From the NCBI GenBank assembly GCA_012514315.1, contig JAAZAN010000091.1:1-64000 (forward strand): a stretch of 64,000 nucleotides of DNA, given 5' to 3'. The notes beneath the pieces were generated by a model that saw only the letters and a program-made list of their open reading frames with translations, did not search any database and was not told the origin of the DNA. This document shows, one piece after another, positions 18,149 through 27,339 of this stretch (positions are counted from its first letter, which is position 1; every line of letters starts with the position of its first letter). The stretch comes from Chloroflexota bacterium (lineage in GTDB: Bacteria > Chloroflexota > Anaerolineae > B4-G1). The position numbers were made by a program, and so were the translations under genes.

Positions 18149-19476
18149 GCGGGTTCCTCCAGCGAATCGATGAACTCGCGCACATCAGCGATTCCCAGTA
18201 GTTTGTTCTGAAAGTACTCGTTTACCAGTTGCTCAACGGTAGCACGCGAACTCCTGATGAGTTCACTCCGATCGGCGCCAAGATCCAGCCGGCCCGTGAT
18301 ATGATCCCGCAGCCGGATCAACGCCATGACGATCTTGGTCTCCAATGGACCCTCGCATGTCTCAATCACATCTTCAATGAGCTTGTCAGTCTGCTGCACC
18401 AGAAGTTCGCGATCGAACCCCGAATCGGGGCTATCGGCATCCTCCAAGGTGTCCAAGATCGACCAGACCTGATACAGAAGCGCAGCAGGCTCGTCGAAAA
18501 GCTCACGAACCAATGCCGCGGCCTGGTGTCTGCCCGTAAGCCGAAAGATATTGTAGATGCGCTTGGCCGCCTTTCCGTAGTTGACGTGTTTGCGCGTGTA
18601 CTTGTACACCTCGCCCGTTATCTGCTGGACATACTCCTGCAGGGCTTTGGGAGACACGTGCTGCGCCAGCTTAGCGAACAGCGGGACCGAATCGGCTTCG
18701 AGGTAGACCTCCTGGAAGTACGGATCGATGAAGCCGTCCAGCGGGACGATCGACCCATCCGGCGCCTCCCATGTCACGTCCAGCATGTTGCTGGCATTGA
18801 CCACCCGCCCACGTTCTGGCTCAGCAATGATCCAGTCCATCTTGCACCAGCCCGGGTCGAGACAGCCATACGTCCAGGGAACATCCCACGTCTCACCTGA
18901 TACAGTCAGCACAGTCATCTGGCCTTTTCTGACCTCCTCCGGCGCCCACGACACAGGTGATCCTTTCCGAATCTCCCAGTCGCCCTTGATGACATCAGCA
19001 TCCCACGTGCCAAACTTGACCTCGATCAGCCGATAGTCAGGCCCCATGTACTTATCCAATGCCTTGTCGCGAATGAGGTCTGCCAGGATACTGCATGCCT
19101 CTTCTCGTGTATCCGCTCGGATATTGACACGCTCGAAGTAGTCGCAATCGCCCGGATATCGTTGGATAACACCCTGAGCGGCGCTGCCCGCCAGGCTGAC
19201 CGCAGTCTCCACATTCGGAAGGTCTGGCAACTGCACGATGTCAGCGATACGGCGGTAGCGATCGAGAGTCGCCTTGTCGAAATCAAGCAGCGTGATCTCC
19301 TGGCCGTAGATGCCCGCATCCTCATCAACCTGCCAGCTCATCGCGTCGGCAGCCGCCATCGCCGTCAGCCATTGGGCCACATCGACTTCATCAACCTCAA
19401 CGCCCAAAGCACTTGCTGTCTTGATAATCTGTTCCACTTCCTTCTGTGCATCCTTCGAGCCAGTCTGATTCGCCAT
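18145..19476 (-). CDS. Putative nucleotidyltransferase-fold protein of unknown function
   Basis: 443 aa. Near residue 95 the protein has SLAGSAAQG followed by an acidic pair (PGDCDYFE), spaced like the G-S-x-x-x-G ... D-x-D motif of DNA polymerase beta-type nucleotidyltransferases. The middle contains several conserved-looking Trp/Asp segments (about 170-245), and the last 130 residues are mostly helical. No other domain is recognised. It is preceded by a near-consensus promoter and stands alone on its strand. The nucleotidyltransferase call is from motif shape only and needs a profile search. Confidence 0.6.
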   Translation of the reverse strand: MANQTGSKDAQKEVEQIIKTASALGVEVDEVDVAQWLTAMAAADAMSWQVDEDAGIYGQEITLLDFDKATLDRYRRIADIVQLPDLPNVETAVSLAGSAAQGVIQRYPGDCDYFERVNIRADTREEACSILADLIRDKALDKYMGPDYRLIEVKFGTWDADVIKGDWEIRKGSPVSWAPEEVRKGQMTVLTVSGETWDVPWTYGCLDPGWCKMDWIIAEPERGRVVNASNMLDVTWEAPDGSIVPLDGFIDPYFQEVYLEADSVPLFAKLAQHVSPKALQEYVQQITGEVYKYTRKHVNYGKAAKRIYNIFRLTGRHQAAALVRELFDEPAALLYQVWSILDTLEDADSPDSGFDRELLVQQTDKLIEDVIETCEGPLETKIVMALIRLRDHITGRLDLGADRSELIRSSRATVEQLVNEYFQNKLLGIADVREFIDSLEEPA

Positions 19477-19540
19477 TGTCTACCTCCATAGCAGATGAGG
19501 GCAGTCCGACTGCGTGCGGGCGCCTGACGACCACAGCGAG

Positions 19541-19568
19541 ATTATAGTGACATTGATTCCCGTGTCAA
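19541..19568 (-). promoter_or_regulatory. Consensus promoter for the nucleotidyltransferase-like gene
   Basis: On the minus strand TTGACA (19563-19568) and TATAAT (19541-19546) are separated by 16 nt, a perfect match in both boxes. Transcription would start near 19534, giving a leader of about 58 nt to the ATG at 19476, with an AGGTAG-type ribosome-binding site. Confidence 0.8.
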
Positions 19569-19594
19569 AAGCCGAACACTCAGCGGAGCAACGA

Positions 19595-20638
19595 TCAGAT
19601 GGCCGCTGATGCTCCATATCGCCCAACCGCGTGGTGATACACTGAGACGTGTTCATCCATCATCTGACGTATGGGAAGGTGGTAGGGACATCGAAGCTCA
19701 CACTCCCCGCAGTCCGCACAGTGCGCCGCTTGCTCCACAGCTTCACCCACCCACCCATTCGTCAGGCTGTCCGTCGGGAGTCGTTTGATAGCGCTCGGCA
19801 GCGTCATCAACGTTGAGATGGGAATATCCTCAGGACAGGGCTGGCAGTAATCGCAGCGGCGGCAGAAACGCGTACCTAGCTCGGCCCGAAGCTGAGCCAT
19901 GCAGGCCTTCTCTTCGGCCGTCAGATCAGCCGGCCCCGTCATCACTTCTACGATCTGTTCCATCTCCGTCGTCTGCTCAATACCGACTATCGGGACAACA
20001 CCGGAGAACTGACGCAGGTACTTGAACGCCAGCGTGGCATCCTCCAGCATGCCGCCACCCATCGGCTTCATCGCGATGAAGCCAACATCGTTCTGCAACG
20101 CCAGAGGAATGAGCCTATCCGCTGCTTCTTCAGTGATGAAATTGAACGGGAACATCACCGTCTCGAAATGACCGGATGCTGTGGCGCGCAGAGCCATCTC
20201 CATCGAGTGCGTGGTGAATCCGATGTGCCCAACCACACCTTCGTCACGCGCGTGACATATGACCTCAAACGGTCCACCAGATACAAACAGCGCATCGAAA
20301 TCCGCACGCTCACTCACGTTGTGGAACTGAAAGAGATCGATCGTCTCCAGCCGCAGACGTTGAAGGCTCAGAGCGAGGTGATCGCGCACACCTGCCCCAT
20401 CCCGGGCCGGACTCTTGGTTGCGATAACCAGACCCTCTCGCCGCCCCGAGATCGCCCTTCCGATCCGCTCTTCGCTGGTTGTGTAGCCAGTAGCCGTGTC
20501 CAGAAACGTAACCCCCAGATCGATACAACCACGCACCACCTCAATCGCTTGAGCTTCAGATAGCCGCTGGATCGGAATGCCTCCGAACCCCACAGCAGAC
20601 ACCATCAATCCTGTCCGGCCTAGCCTCACTGTATGCAT
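19595..20638 (-). CDS. Aldo/keto reductase with C-terminal ferredoxin-type iron-sulfur domain
   Basis: 347 aa. The N-terminal ~260 residues are an aldo/keto reductase TIM barrel (LGRTGLMVSAVGFGG start, D-T-A-x-x-Y near residue 50, the I-A-T-K-S strand). The C-terminal part carries two cysteine clusters (CRRCDYCQPCP and CADCGECELRCP) typical of [4Fe-4S] ferredoxin-like modules, as in predicted oxidoreductases of the YccK/aryl-alcohol dehydrogenase-related group. The substrate is unknown. I chose the ATG at 20638, which has AGGGAGG 8 nt upstream; earlier in-frame codons lack this. It is divergent from hemW. Confidence 0.87.
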   Translation of the reverse strand: MHTVRLGRTGLMVSAVGFGGIPIQRLSEAQAIEVVRGCIDLGVTFLDTATGYTTSEERIGRAISGRREGLVIATKSPARDGAGVRDHLALSLQRLRLETIDLFQFHNVSERADFDALFVSGGPFEVICHARDEGVVGHIGFTTHSMEMALRATASGHFETVMFPFNFITEEAADRLIPLALQNDVGFIAMKPMGGGMLEDATLAFKYLRQFSGVVPIVGIEQTTEMEQIVEVMTGPADLTAEEKACMAQLRAELGTRFCRRCDYCQPCPEDIPISTLMTLPSAIKRLPTDSLTNGWVGEAVEQAAHCADCGECELRCPYHLPIRQMMDEHVSVYHHAVGRYGASAAI

Positions 20639-20820
20639 CACAACAACCTCCCTGTACGGTGTGTCCATCTCGACCTGGGTGGCGTTCACGTGCTCCACGA
20701 TCCTGCCCACGCGATCCGCTCTCCCGTATTGTACCATCGCTCGTCGCGCGGACCACAGACTGCTGTGCGTATGCCCCGACTACGTGCGCAACCTCAGCCG
20801 AGATCCGATAGACGCCTCAG

Positions 20821-20849
20821 TTGCATCGCGCCTCTGGGCGCTGTACAAT
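20821..20849 (+). promoter_or_regulatory. Promoter of hemW, probably leaderless
   Basis: TTGCAT (20821-20826) and TACAAT (20844-20849) are 17 nt apart. The ATG of hemW follows the -10 by only 6 nt, predicting a leaderless or nearly leaderless transcript. In the same 217-bp gap a TACAAT on the minus strand (+ strand 20728-20733) is the best candidate -10 for the aldo/keto reductase, although its -35 is poor. Confidence 0.65.
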
Positions 20850-20855
20850 GCGCGT

Positions 20856-22133
20856 ATGACCTCCAATCGCCAGCAGGCAGATCGCATCGCCCTGTATATC
20901 CACATACCATTCTGCAAAGCGCGTTGCGCGTACTGCGACTTCAATACGTACGCTGGACTTGAGGATGATATTCCAGACTACGTACTTGCCCTCAGCCAAG
21001 AGATCGAGCGCGCTGCTCAGCGGTTTGGAGGCCTCCGCACCAGTACAATCTACTTCGGTGGAGGTACCCCGTCGCTGCTCAGTCCGCGACAGATCGAGAC
21101 CATTCTGCGGACAGTGCATGAGCATATGGACACATCTATACTTCGAGAGGTCACTCTCGAAGCCAACCCCGGCACTGTCTCAACGAACCGTCTGCTGGAA
21201 CTCAGGTCCGCAGGAATCGATCGTCTCAGTCTCGGCGTGCAGTCAGCTCGCAACTGTGAGCTGAGGTTATTGGGCCGGATCCATACGTGGGAGGACGCAG
21301 TCAATGCTGTGGCGCAGGCGAGACAAGCCGGTTTTGGGAATCTCAGCCTGGATCTGATCTTTGGCATACCCGGGCAGACTCTCTCACAGTGGCGCACGGA
21401 TCTCAACTCGATTCTGTCGCTGACACCGCAACACCTGTCGCTATACGCGCTGAGTCTAGAGCCTGGCGCCTCTTTGCAACGGCGCGTCTTATCCGGCGAA
21501 CTGCCTCTGCCCGACGATGACCTGACGGCCGAGATGTATGAACTTTCAGAGGCAGTTCTCCATGAGGCAGGCTTCTTCCATTATGAGATATCGAACTGGG
21601 CGCGTTGTCACGGCGATCACACCGGATTTCCAATGCCCGATTTGACCGAAGCGTCGCGAGCAGTCGGTAACGCCCAGGCCCGAACCACTGTGATCAGCAA
21701 CCCGCCTCCACTCATCAGTGAGCGAGTCAGCCCGTACATCTCGCTCCACAACCTGACCTACTGGAGGAACGAGCCCTGGATCGGGATGGGGGCCGGAGCA
21801 CATTCCTGGTTCGATGGGCAGCGATCCGCCAACCTGGCCCACCCACGTGACTACACACGGGCGATCCTGGAGAAACGTGAGGTGGTCGTCGAGCGGGAGA
21901 CTATAGGCCCCCGTCTTGAGCAGGGTGAGACGATGATGATGGGGTTGCGCCTGACTGAGGGCGTCTCGGATGACCGATTCCGGCATCGCTTCGGCTGCGG
22001 TTTGGCCGATGTCTTCGAGCGTGAACTGAACGACCTCAGTTCATTGGGCTTACTGTACTGGGATGGAGTAATCGCACGGCTGACAGACAACGGGCGGCTA
22101 CTTGGCAACCACGTCTTCGCCAGGTTTCTGTGA
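20856..22133 (+). CDS. hemW: HemW-type radical SAM protein (heme chaperone)
   Basis: 425 aa. The radical SAM cluster motif C-x3-C-x2-C is at Cys20, Cys24 and Cys27 (HIPFCKARCAYCDF), followed by the GGGTPS SAM-binding loop and the HemN-like C-terminal domain. HemW proteins bind heme and deliver it to hemoproteins; older annotations call them oxygen-independent coproporphyrinogen III oxidase, but the motif and length fit HemW. I set the start at ATG 20856, just after a TACAAT promoter box; the open frame runs further upstream but that part shows no homology. A stretch near residues 245-285 looks like a lineage-specific insertion. Confidence 0.87.
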   Translation: MTSNRQQADRIALYIHIPFCKARCAYCDFNTYAGLEDDIPDYVLALSQEIERAAQRFGGLRTSTIYFGGGTPSLLSPRQIETILRTVHEHMDTSILREVTLEANPGTVSTNRLLELRSAGIDRLSLGVQSARNCELRLLGRIHTWEDAVNAVAQARQAGFGNLSLDLIFGIPGQTLSQWRTDLNSILSLTPQHLSLYALSLEPGASLQRRVLSGELPLPDDDLTAEMYELSEAVLHEAGFFHYEISNWARCHGDHTGFPMPDLTEASRAVGNAQARTTVISNPPPLISERVSPYISLHNLTYWRNEPWIGMGAGAHSWFDGQRSANLAHPRDYTRAILEKREVVVERETIGPRLEQGETMMMGLRLTEGVSDDRFRHRFGCGLADVFERELNDLSSLGLLYWDGVIARLTDNGRLLGNHVFARFL

Positions 22134-22135
22134 CC

Positions 22136-23167
22136 CTACATCCGTCGGACAAGAATCAAGCCAAAAGCCACCAGCGCCATCCCGACCAGGAGTATGCCCG
22201 CGCTCGTCCACCCAACCACAGCGCTTGAGTGGCCGGCCGGAGGCATCAGTGGCGAAGCGAAAGCCGGTGGGGTAGGCGTCACAGGATGAACTCGGATCTG
22301 AGCGATTATGTAGGGCCGCGTTGTCGAATCCTGGACCGTCGTCCACCGTGCTGCGATCAGATCACCTGCTTCGTCAACACCAGCGTCAGGCCGCGGAGCT
22401 GCGGCAATGGCCAGACCATAGTTCGGCACGTCTCCATTTAGCCAGGCAGTCATCAGCGCCGTAACGTCCCATTCTACCCAGGAACCCACGGCTGTCCCCA
22501 ACATCAGCTCCGCATCGCCCTCCTCACTCGAACTGGGCGTCACCGTAGGGACAGGCGTGGGCAGTGGCGATTCCGATGGTGTGGCCGTCGCCAGCGGAGA
22601 CGATGGTGTTTGTGTCGCCACGGGCGTTGGCCAGACTGTGGCTGTCGGTTCAGCAGTCGGTGATCCATCCACCGGTGATGGAGTTGATGTGGGCCCCGTT
22701 GCCCTGAGGTCGAGCGTGGTCACATCGACCGGTGACGACAACAGTGATGGCCAATCCTGGCCGCCATCTGTCGGCTGAACAGTGCTCCACGTGCTAAGAA
22801 CACGGTAAACTCCAGCGCTGGCTACACCCGAGCCCGAGCCACTGTCGACAAACACATACAGGGTGGCCTCAACGATCTCGGTGCCCGGAGGAAACACGTC
22901 CGTAGGGAAGTACATATACGTCCGGCCGCGCATCGGTCCACCTGATTCAGAACTGGCAATACCAAAGAACAGTGCCTCGGGAGGCACACCGGAGGCCTCC
23001 GCCAGCCTACCTGAGATTGTACCTGCTCGCCGCAGAGGCCAGATCTGAAGAATGCGGGCCTCCTGAGCCAAAGCCATCGGGCTCTGCACTACAAGGCAGA
23101 AAGCCCCGCTGCACGCAAGTGCCGCCAACAAGACCCAGGGCAAGAACCTACGCCGCATCTTCACCAT
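22136..23167 (-). CDS. Secreted DNRLRE-type surface protein with Thr/Pro stalk and C-terminal membrane anchor
   Basis: 343 aa. Signal peptide (about 7-34), then a DNRLRE-like beta domain recognisable by the R-x-Y-M-Y-F-P ... V-x-x-A-x-L-Y-V-F-V pattern and a later VEWDVTALMTAWLNG segment. Between these halves lies a ~60-residue stalk of Ser/Thr/Pro repeats (about 155-215). A final hydrophobic helix ends in Arg-Arg-Met, preceded by a Pro-rich LMPPAG that resembles, but does not match, a sortase signal. Likely a cell-surface structural or adhesin-like protein. The start overlaps the end of scpB; TTG 23176 and ATG 23158 are alternatives. Confidence 0.75.
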   Translation of the reverse strand: MVKMRRRFLPWVLLAALACSGAFCLVVQSPMALAQEARILQIWPLRRAGTISGRLAEASGVPPEALFFGIASSESGGPMRGRTYMYFPTDVFPPGTEIVEATLYVFVDSGSGSGVASAGVYRVLSTWSTVQPTDGGQDWPSLLSSPVDVTTLDLRATGPTSTPSPVDGSPTAEPTATVWPTPVATQTPSSPLATATPSESPLPTPVPTVTPSSSEEGDAELMLGTAVGSWVEWDVTALMTAWLNGDVPNYGLAIAAAPRPDAGVDEAGDLIAARWTTVQDSTTRPYIIAQIRVHPVTPTPPAFASPLMPPAGHSSAVVGWTSAGILLVGMALVAFGLILVRRM

Positions 23168-23729
23168 CACCGCCAACCTGGATGTCAGTCAGGGCCGGCA
23201 GATGGTCCAGCCCTTCCAGACCAAATTGCTGCAGGAACTCGAACGTTGTCCCGTACAGAATTGGACGTCCTACACTAGGAGATCGACCGACCTCTTCTAT
23301 CAATCCTCCACTCAGTAACGTACGGATCACGCTATCCGACCCCACTCCACGAATAGCCTCAATCTCGGGCCTCGTGATTGGCTGCTGATAGGCAACGATC
23401 GCCAACGTCTCCAGCGCGGCTCGCGACAAGCGAATCCGCGTCTCCAATCCAAGAAAACGCTCCACATCGCTCGCAGCGTTCGGCGAGGTGATAAGCTGTA
23501 CGCGTGCCCCCACCCGCTGAAGACAGAGCCCCCGACCAACCAGGGCCTGTGTCAGGTCTTCAAGTGCTGCCTCTACTTCATCGGAGCTAGCCTCCAGCGC
23601 CTCAGCCAATCGGCTGACTGCCACCGGCGAGTCGGCAACGAACAACAGGCTCTCGACGCGGGAGGCCAGACTCAACTCATCAACGCGGCCAGGTACCTCC
23701 TGGCTGACTACAACCGTCTGATCGCCCAC
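23148..23729 (-). CDS. scpB: Segregation and condensation protein B
   Basis: 193 aa with the two winged-helix domains of ScpB: L-x-x-R-V-E-S-L-L-F-V at the first, and the conserved TLAIVAYQQPITRPEIEAIRG segment (about 110-131) in the second, followed by R-T-L-L-x-x-G-L-I-E-E-V-G-R. It binds ScpA and SMC to form the chromosome-condensing complex. No scpA is present in this window, which is unusual because scpA and scpB are often adjacent. Start GTG 23729 with an AGAGG site. Its end overlaps the DNRLRE gene. Confidence 0.93.
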   Translation of the reverse strand: MGDQTVVVSQEVPGRVDELSLASRVESLLFVADSPVAVSRLAEALEASSDEVEAALEDLTQALVGRGLCLQRVGARVQLITSPNAASDVERFLGLETRIRLSRAALETLAIVAYQQPITRPEIEAIRGVGSDSVIRTLLSGGLIEEVGRSPSVGRPILYGTTFEFLQQFGLEGLDHLPALTDIQVGGDGEDAA

Positions 23730-23744
23730 CCAACCTCTGTTAAG

Positions 23745-24422
23745 CTACGAATCATCTGAATCATGCCACTGCGCTTCGGGCAACGCCAGGGTCTGTTCCG
23801 CATCGTCCTCAGCGCTGGGGATTATCTCTTCCGCGTCTTCAACTGGGGGTGTCTCCGCAACCACCTGCGTCTTGGGGGCCTTCGGATAGGCCACTGTGTG
23901 AAAATGCACCTTGGGTGGCCGGGCCAGCCTGAGTCCCATCTTGCCCTCAACCACATCCTGGACCACATCCACAATCGGCGCCACACTGTCAAGCACATTG
24001 ACGCCAGCCGCTCCCTCAACATCCAGATCCACAACAACCCCACCGCGCTTGGCCGACACAACCGGCTTCACCCGAAGCACACCAGGTAGCTGATCGACTT
24101 CGTACTTAAGCCGATCAGCGATCGATTCGACGGTAACCATCACCTCGCCACCGCTTATTTGCTCGACCTGGATCGCCTTGGCTTTCGGCTTGCGCAGTTC
24201 CGAGATCAACAACAGAATGAACACGACATTGAGTGTCAGAGCAAAGAGAATTCCGAAAAGCAGACGCACGTACCACTGCAGGCTGTTCAAGAACGCGATC
24301 AGTCCAGCGATCTGTATACCGACCGCCCGCAGTACGGGTATGGGGACAACAAAGACCGCCGTACACGCCACCATAGCCACGAGCAAGAGGACGACGACCA
24401 GGATACGGTTGAACGTATTCAT
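23745..24422 (-). CDS. amaP: AmaP-like membrane anchor with Asp23-type C-terminal domain
   Basis: 225 aa. Two transmembrane helices (about 4-26 and 44-70) are followed by an Asp23/DUF322-like domain (about 85-165) with the VTVESIADRLKYEVDQLPGV pattern and alternating hydrophobic VVVDLDV strands, and an acidic tail. This is the architecture of AmaP, which tethers Asp23 to the Staphylococcus membrane. The start is fixed by AAGGAGGG 6 nt before the ATG. Two soluble Asp23-family proteins are encoded elsewhere in the window (35950 and 44657) and could be its partners. Confidence 0.78.
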   Translation of the reverse strand: MNTFNRILVVVLLLVAMVACTAVFVVPIPVLRAVGIQIAGLIAFLNSLQWYVRLLFGILFALTLNVVFILLLISELRKPKAKAIQVEQISGGEVMVTVESIADRLKYEVDQLPGVLRVKPVVSAKRGGVVVDLDVEGAAGVNVLDSVAPIVDVVQDVVEGKMGLRLARPPKVHFHTVAYPKAPKTQVVAETPPVEDAEEIIPSAEDDAEQTLALPEAQWHDSDDS

Positions 24423-24423
24423 G

Positions 24424-27339
24424 CTATCCCTCCTTTGGGATCCCGCGCACACTTGCACTCATTATAACATTGCAGCGCACTTTCAACAACGCCACGGCCG
24501 CGGTGCTCACGGCCGTCAACAGAATCGCGACCAGGCTGATCGCACCGCCAACCCTCAGACTTACCGGCTCATAGCTGAATACAACCATGTGCTCGCCAGA
24601 GTCCATCGCAACGGCCCGAAACAACAGATCGGCCCGTTCGATCGGCACGACATCTCCATCAACCCTTGCCTCCCAACCTGGGTACCACGCGTCAGCCAGA
24701 ACCAGGTAGCCTGGGGATCGCAGACTCACAGCGATCTCAACGCGTTCGGGCTCGTCCCGTACGATCCGAGCCGTGCCACCGACATCGGCGAGGTTCGAAC
24801 TGTATGCCTCGCTCTGATCACGGGCGACCCGGCCATCAGCCATCAGTACGACGTGACGAACCGGATCAAAGGTGGTCTCCCTCATCAATGCCAGCGCTTC
24901 CTCGTCGTCAGCGACTGCCACTGCGGTGGCGACAAATGCCCTCGGCAATGCATCGAGATTCTCGTAGATTTTAACATCGCCCGAATGGGCCAGGCGGAAA
25001 CGTCCCTGATCGGAGATCACGAGAGACTGAAACGCTCCTGTACGCTCATCGATAAGACTCAGGCCACGTACAACCAGCTCACCTTCTGGCACAGTCGCCT
25101 GGACACGAACTGAGCTCGGTGTCGCCGGCCCGTTCCAATGTAACCGGGTCACGTAGTCGTTGCCCTCAAGACATCCTGGCCAATAATGCCCGCCAACGGG
25201 CGCTTGCGAGTGCTCCACAGAGGAGTCGTAGATGCCTTCAGCCGTGTCCACACCAACACGCAGATCAAGAGCGTGTTCTGTGCCATCAGAGTACCTGACC
25301 ACAATGACTCCAACTGAGGTGCCATCGGGCAGGCTCACACTACCCTGAAGATGGGACACCAAGCCGATAGCAGTGGCGCGGAACTCCGGGACCCACGCGA
25401 CCTCGACAGCCTCACCCTCTGACAACCTGGCTCCAAACTGAAGATCGTAGAAGACATCGTCGAGCCAGGCATCGCGCAATTTGTCAGTGACGATGTACCG
25501 TACACCCAATAGATTGAGCCAGCGCCCTTCCGGTATGGTATGCATTGTTTCGCGCAGGCGGCCATCCAGAGAGATCTCATCGTGCGGCAAGAGCAGGCGC
25601 TGCAGGGCAGTGTAGTGAGCCAGAGGCAGAAGCCCACCATCGTAGCCATCGACTCCGCTCACACCGAAGACCATCGACATGTTAGGATCCAGTACTTCCT
25701 TCCTTTTGGTCGCAATGACATAGTCGTAGAGAGCCTCATCAGATAGCTGAGGGCCATAGATAATCTCGATCTCGGGAAGATCACCCGGGTCAAAGGTGAT
25801 ATCGGACATGCTGAGGAACCGACCTGGACCACCAGCCAGGATGTGAGCGATCGCCGGCCGCAGGCTTGTGAATGCCTGCGCGGCTGTAGCTTGAGCTCTG
25901 GGCAATGTCAGACCGCCGCAGTACAATTCCACTATGAGCAGCCCGATCAACCCCGCACCAGCCACCCTTGGCCAGCGTCTGCTCAGTGCGAGCAGGCCGA
26001 CAACGCTAACCAGAGCCCCGCTCCATGCTAGCAGGGCCCGCCAGGGAACGGGCACACCGTCCCCCATCGCAATACCGACGCCCGCCCATCCCTCTATGGC
26101 AGCCAGGCCGACAGCGGTACCGACAACGAACCGGGTCGAGAGTGCCGTACATAGCTCGGGCATCCGATCTAGCGCCCAACCGATCAGCCCAGCAGCGCCC
26201 ATCGCGAACAGCGTTAGCCATCTGGCCGGTACTCGAAAGTGTGCGAAACCTGGCACGAAGCGCGCCAGCAGCACGTAGACCGGATTGTAGAGGCCCAGAG
26301 AGAGAGACAGACCGAGCACTACCATTGCCGCGGAGGATAGAACGTTTGCAGACGCTCCGCGCAACCGGCCCGCGGCGAATGCAACGAGTGCAATTCCACT
26401 CATACCGATATAGGCCACGTGCTCCAGGTGCACCGGGGGTACCGGTGAGAAGAACCCGGGCAACAGCATTCGCCCCACGTACAACGGGGACAGAGAGAAG
26501 GAAAGGCGTTCATTGAACGGCAGCCCGTCGGCGCGGATAGAGAGACGCGACAGCTCAATCGTTGGCGCCAACTGCGCTGCGGCCAGGGCCACTCCGGCCA
26601 GTGTTACGACTCCCACGAACCCAACTCGCAACACGACAACCGGCCATGACCCTTCACGCACAGCATTCCAGAGGGGCACAACCGTCAGATAGAATGCCAG
26701 GCCAAGCACGCAGATGAACGCTGTCTGCAGATGCCCGGCCGCCAGAATGAAGCCGACCACTGTGATGAGGCCAGCAGTAGCTAGAGCACCTCGGCGTGTG
26801 ATGCGCCGCGGCATATGCCGCGCCGCAATGTCGGCCAATACGAGCGTGAGCGGAAACCATGCGAGACCTTGAAGCTGGTTCACATGCTCGACTTGAGCTC
26901 CCAGGTACCCACCTAGCGCGTAGGCGAAACCAGTAGCCCAGGCGCCAAGGGGCCTCAAGCCCAATGAGCTCCGGCCCCACGCGTAGGCGTTCAGCGCCGC
27001 CAGGCAGACGTGCACGACAATCGTGGCATGAACTGACCAGTGTGGAGGCAGCAGCATCCAGAGCAGCCAGTTCACGGGATACAGGAGGCCGACCTGACTG
27101 TTGGCAAGAAAGGGTGCGCCGGTGAATATATGTGGGTTCCAGAGCGGCAACCGTCCTGCACGCAGCGCACGTGTCGCCGCAGCCCAGTACGGATAGAAGT
27201 AAGTGAATATGTCGCCTGCTGCAAGCACCCGTCCTTGGCCCACCAGCGACCAGAATGACATCACAATGAGCAGGCAGAGTGTGCAGAGGGCCAGCGCGTC
27301 AGGAAGCCAGCGCGTTCGGGGTCTATCACGATCGATCAT
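24424..27339 (-). CDS. YfhO-like large membrane protein, copy 1
   Basis: 971 aa. The N-terminal half has about twelve hydrophobic segments and begins with the family pattern of an aspartate loop (GDIFTYFYPYW) and PLWNPHIFTGAPFLANSQVGLLYP. The C-terminal ~350 residues form an extracytoplasmic domain with GVRYIVTD, followed by a last helix. YfhO proteins resemble GT-C glycosyltransferases and in Bacillus are needed for lipoteichoic acid glycosylation. The ATG at 27339 overlaps the stop of the upstream GT39 gene (ATGA), which fixes the start. Its stop is one base from the amaP start. A homologous pair lies at 49739-54044. Confidence 0.85.
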   Translation of the reverse strand: MIDRDRPRTRWLPDALALCTLCLLIVMSFWSLVGQGRVLAAGDIFTYFYPYWAAATRALRAGRLPLWNPHIFTGAPFLANSQVGLLYPVNWLLWMLLPPHWSVHATIVVHVCLAALNAYAWGRSSLGLRPLGAWATGFAYALGGYLGAQVEHVNQLQGLAWFPLTLVLADIAARHMPRRITRRGALATAGLITVVGFILAAGHLQTAFICVLGLAFYLTVVPLWNAVREGSWPVVVLRVGFVGVVTLAGVALAAAQLAPTIELSRLSIRADGLPFNERLSFSLSPLYVGRMLLPGFFSPVPPVHLEHVAYIGMSGIALVAFAAGRLRGASANVLSSAAMVVLGLSLSLGLYNPVYVLLARFVPGFAHFRVPARWLTLFAMGAAGLIGWALDRMPELCTALSTRFVVGTAVGLAAIEGWAGVGIAMGDGVPVPWRALLAWSGALVSVVGLLALSRRWPRVAGAGLIGLLIVELYCGGLTLPRAQATAAQAFTSLRPAIAHILAGGPGRFLSMSDITFDPGDLPEIEIIYGPQLSDEALYDYVIATKRKEVLDPNMSMVFGVSGVDGYDGGLLPLAHYTALQRLLLPHDEISLDGRLRETMHTIPEGRWLNLLGVRYIVTDKLRDAWLDDVFYDLQFGARLSEGEAVEVAWVPEFRATAIGLVSHLQGSVSLPDGTSVGVIVVRYSDGTEHALDLRVGVDTAEGIYDSSVEHSQAPVGGHYWPGCLEGNDYVTRLHWNGPATPSSVRVQATVPEGELVVRGLSLIDERTGAFQSLVISDQGRFRLAHSGDVKIYENLDALPRAFVATAVAVADDEEALALMRETTFDPVRHVVLMADGRVARDQSEAYSSNLADVGGTARIVRDEPERVEIAVSLRSPGYLVLADAWYPGWEARVDGDVVPIERADLLFRAVAMDSGEHMVVFSYEPVSLRVGGAISLVAILLTAVSTAAVALLKVRCNVIMSASVRGIPKEG

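Noticed and set aside
24178..25113. 311-codon plus-strand frame opposite YfhO copy 1 and amaP
   Set aside because: Antisense shadow spanning two well-supported genes.
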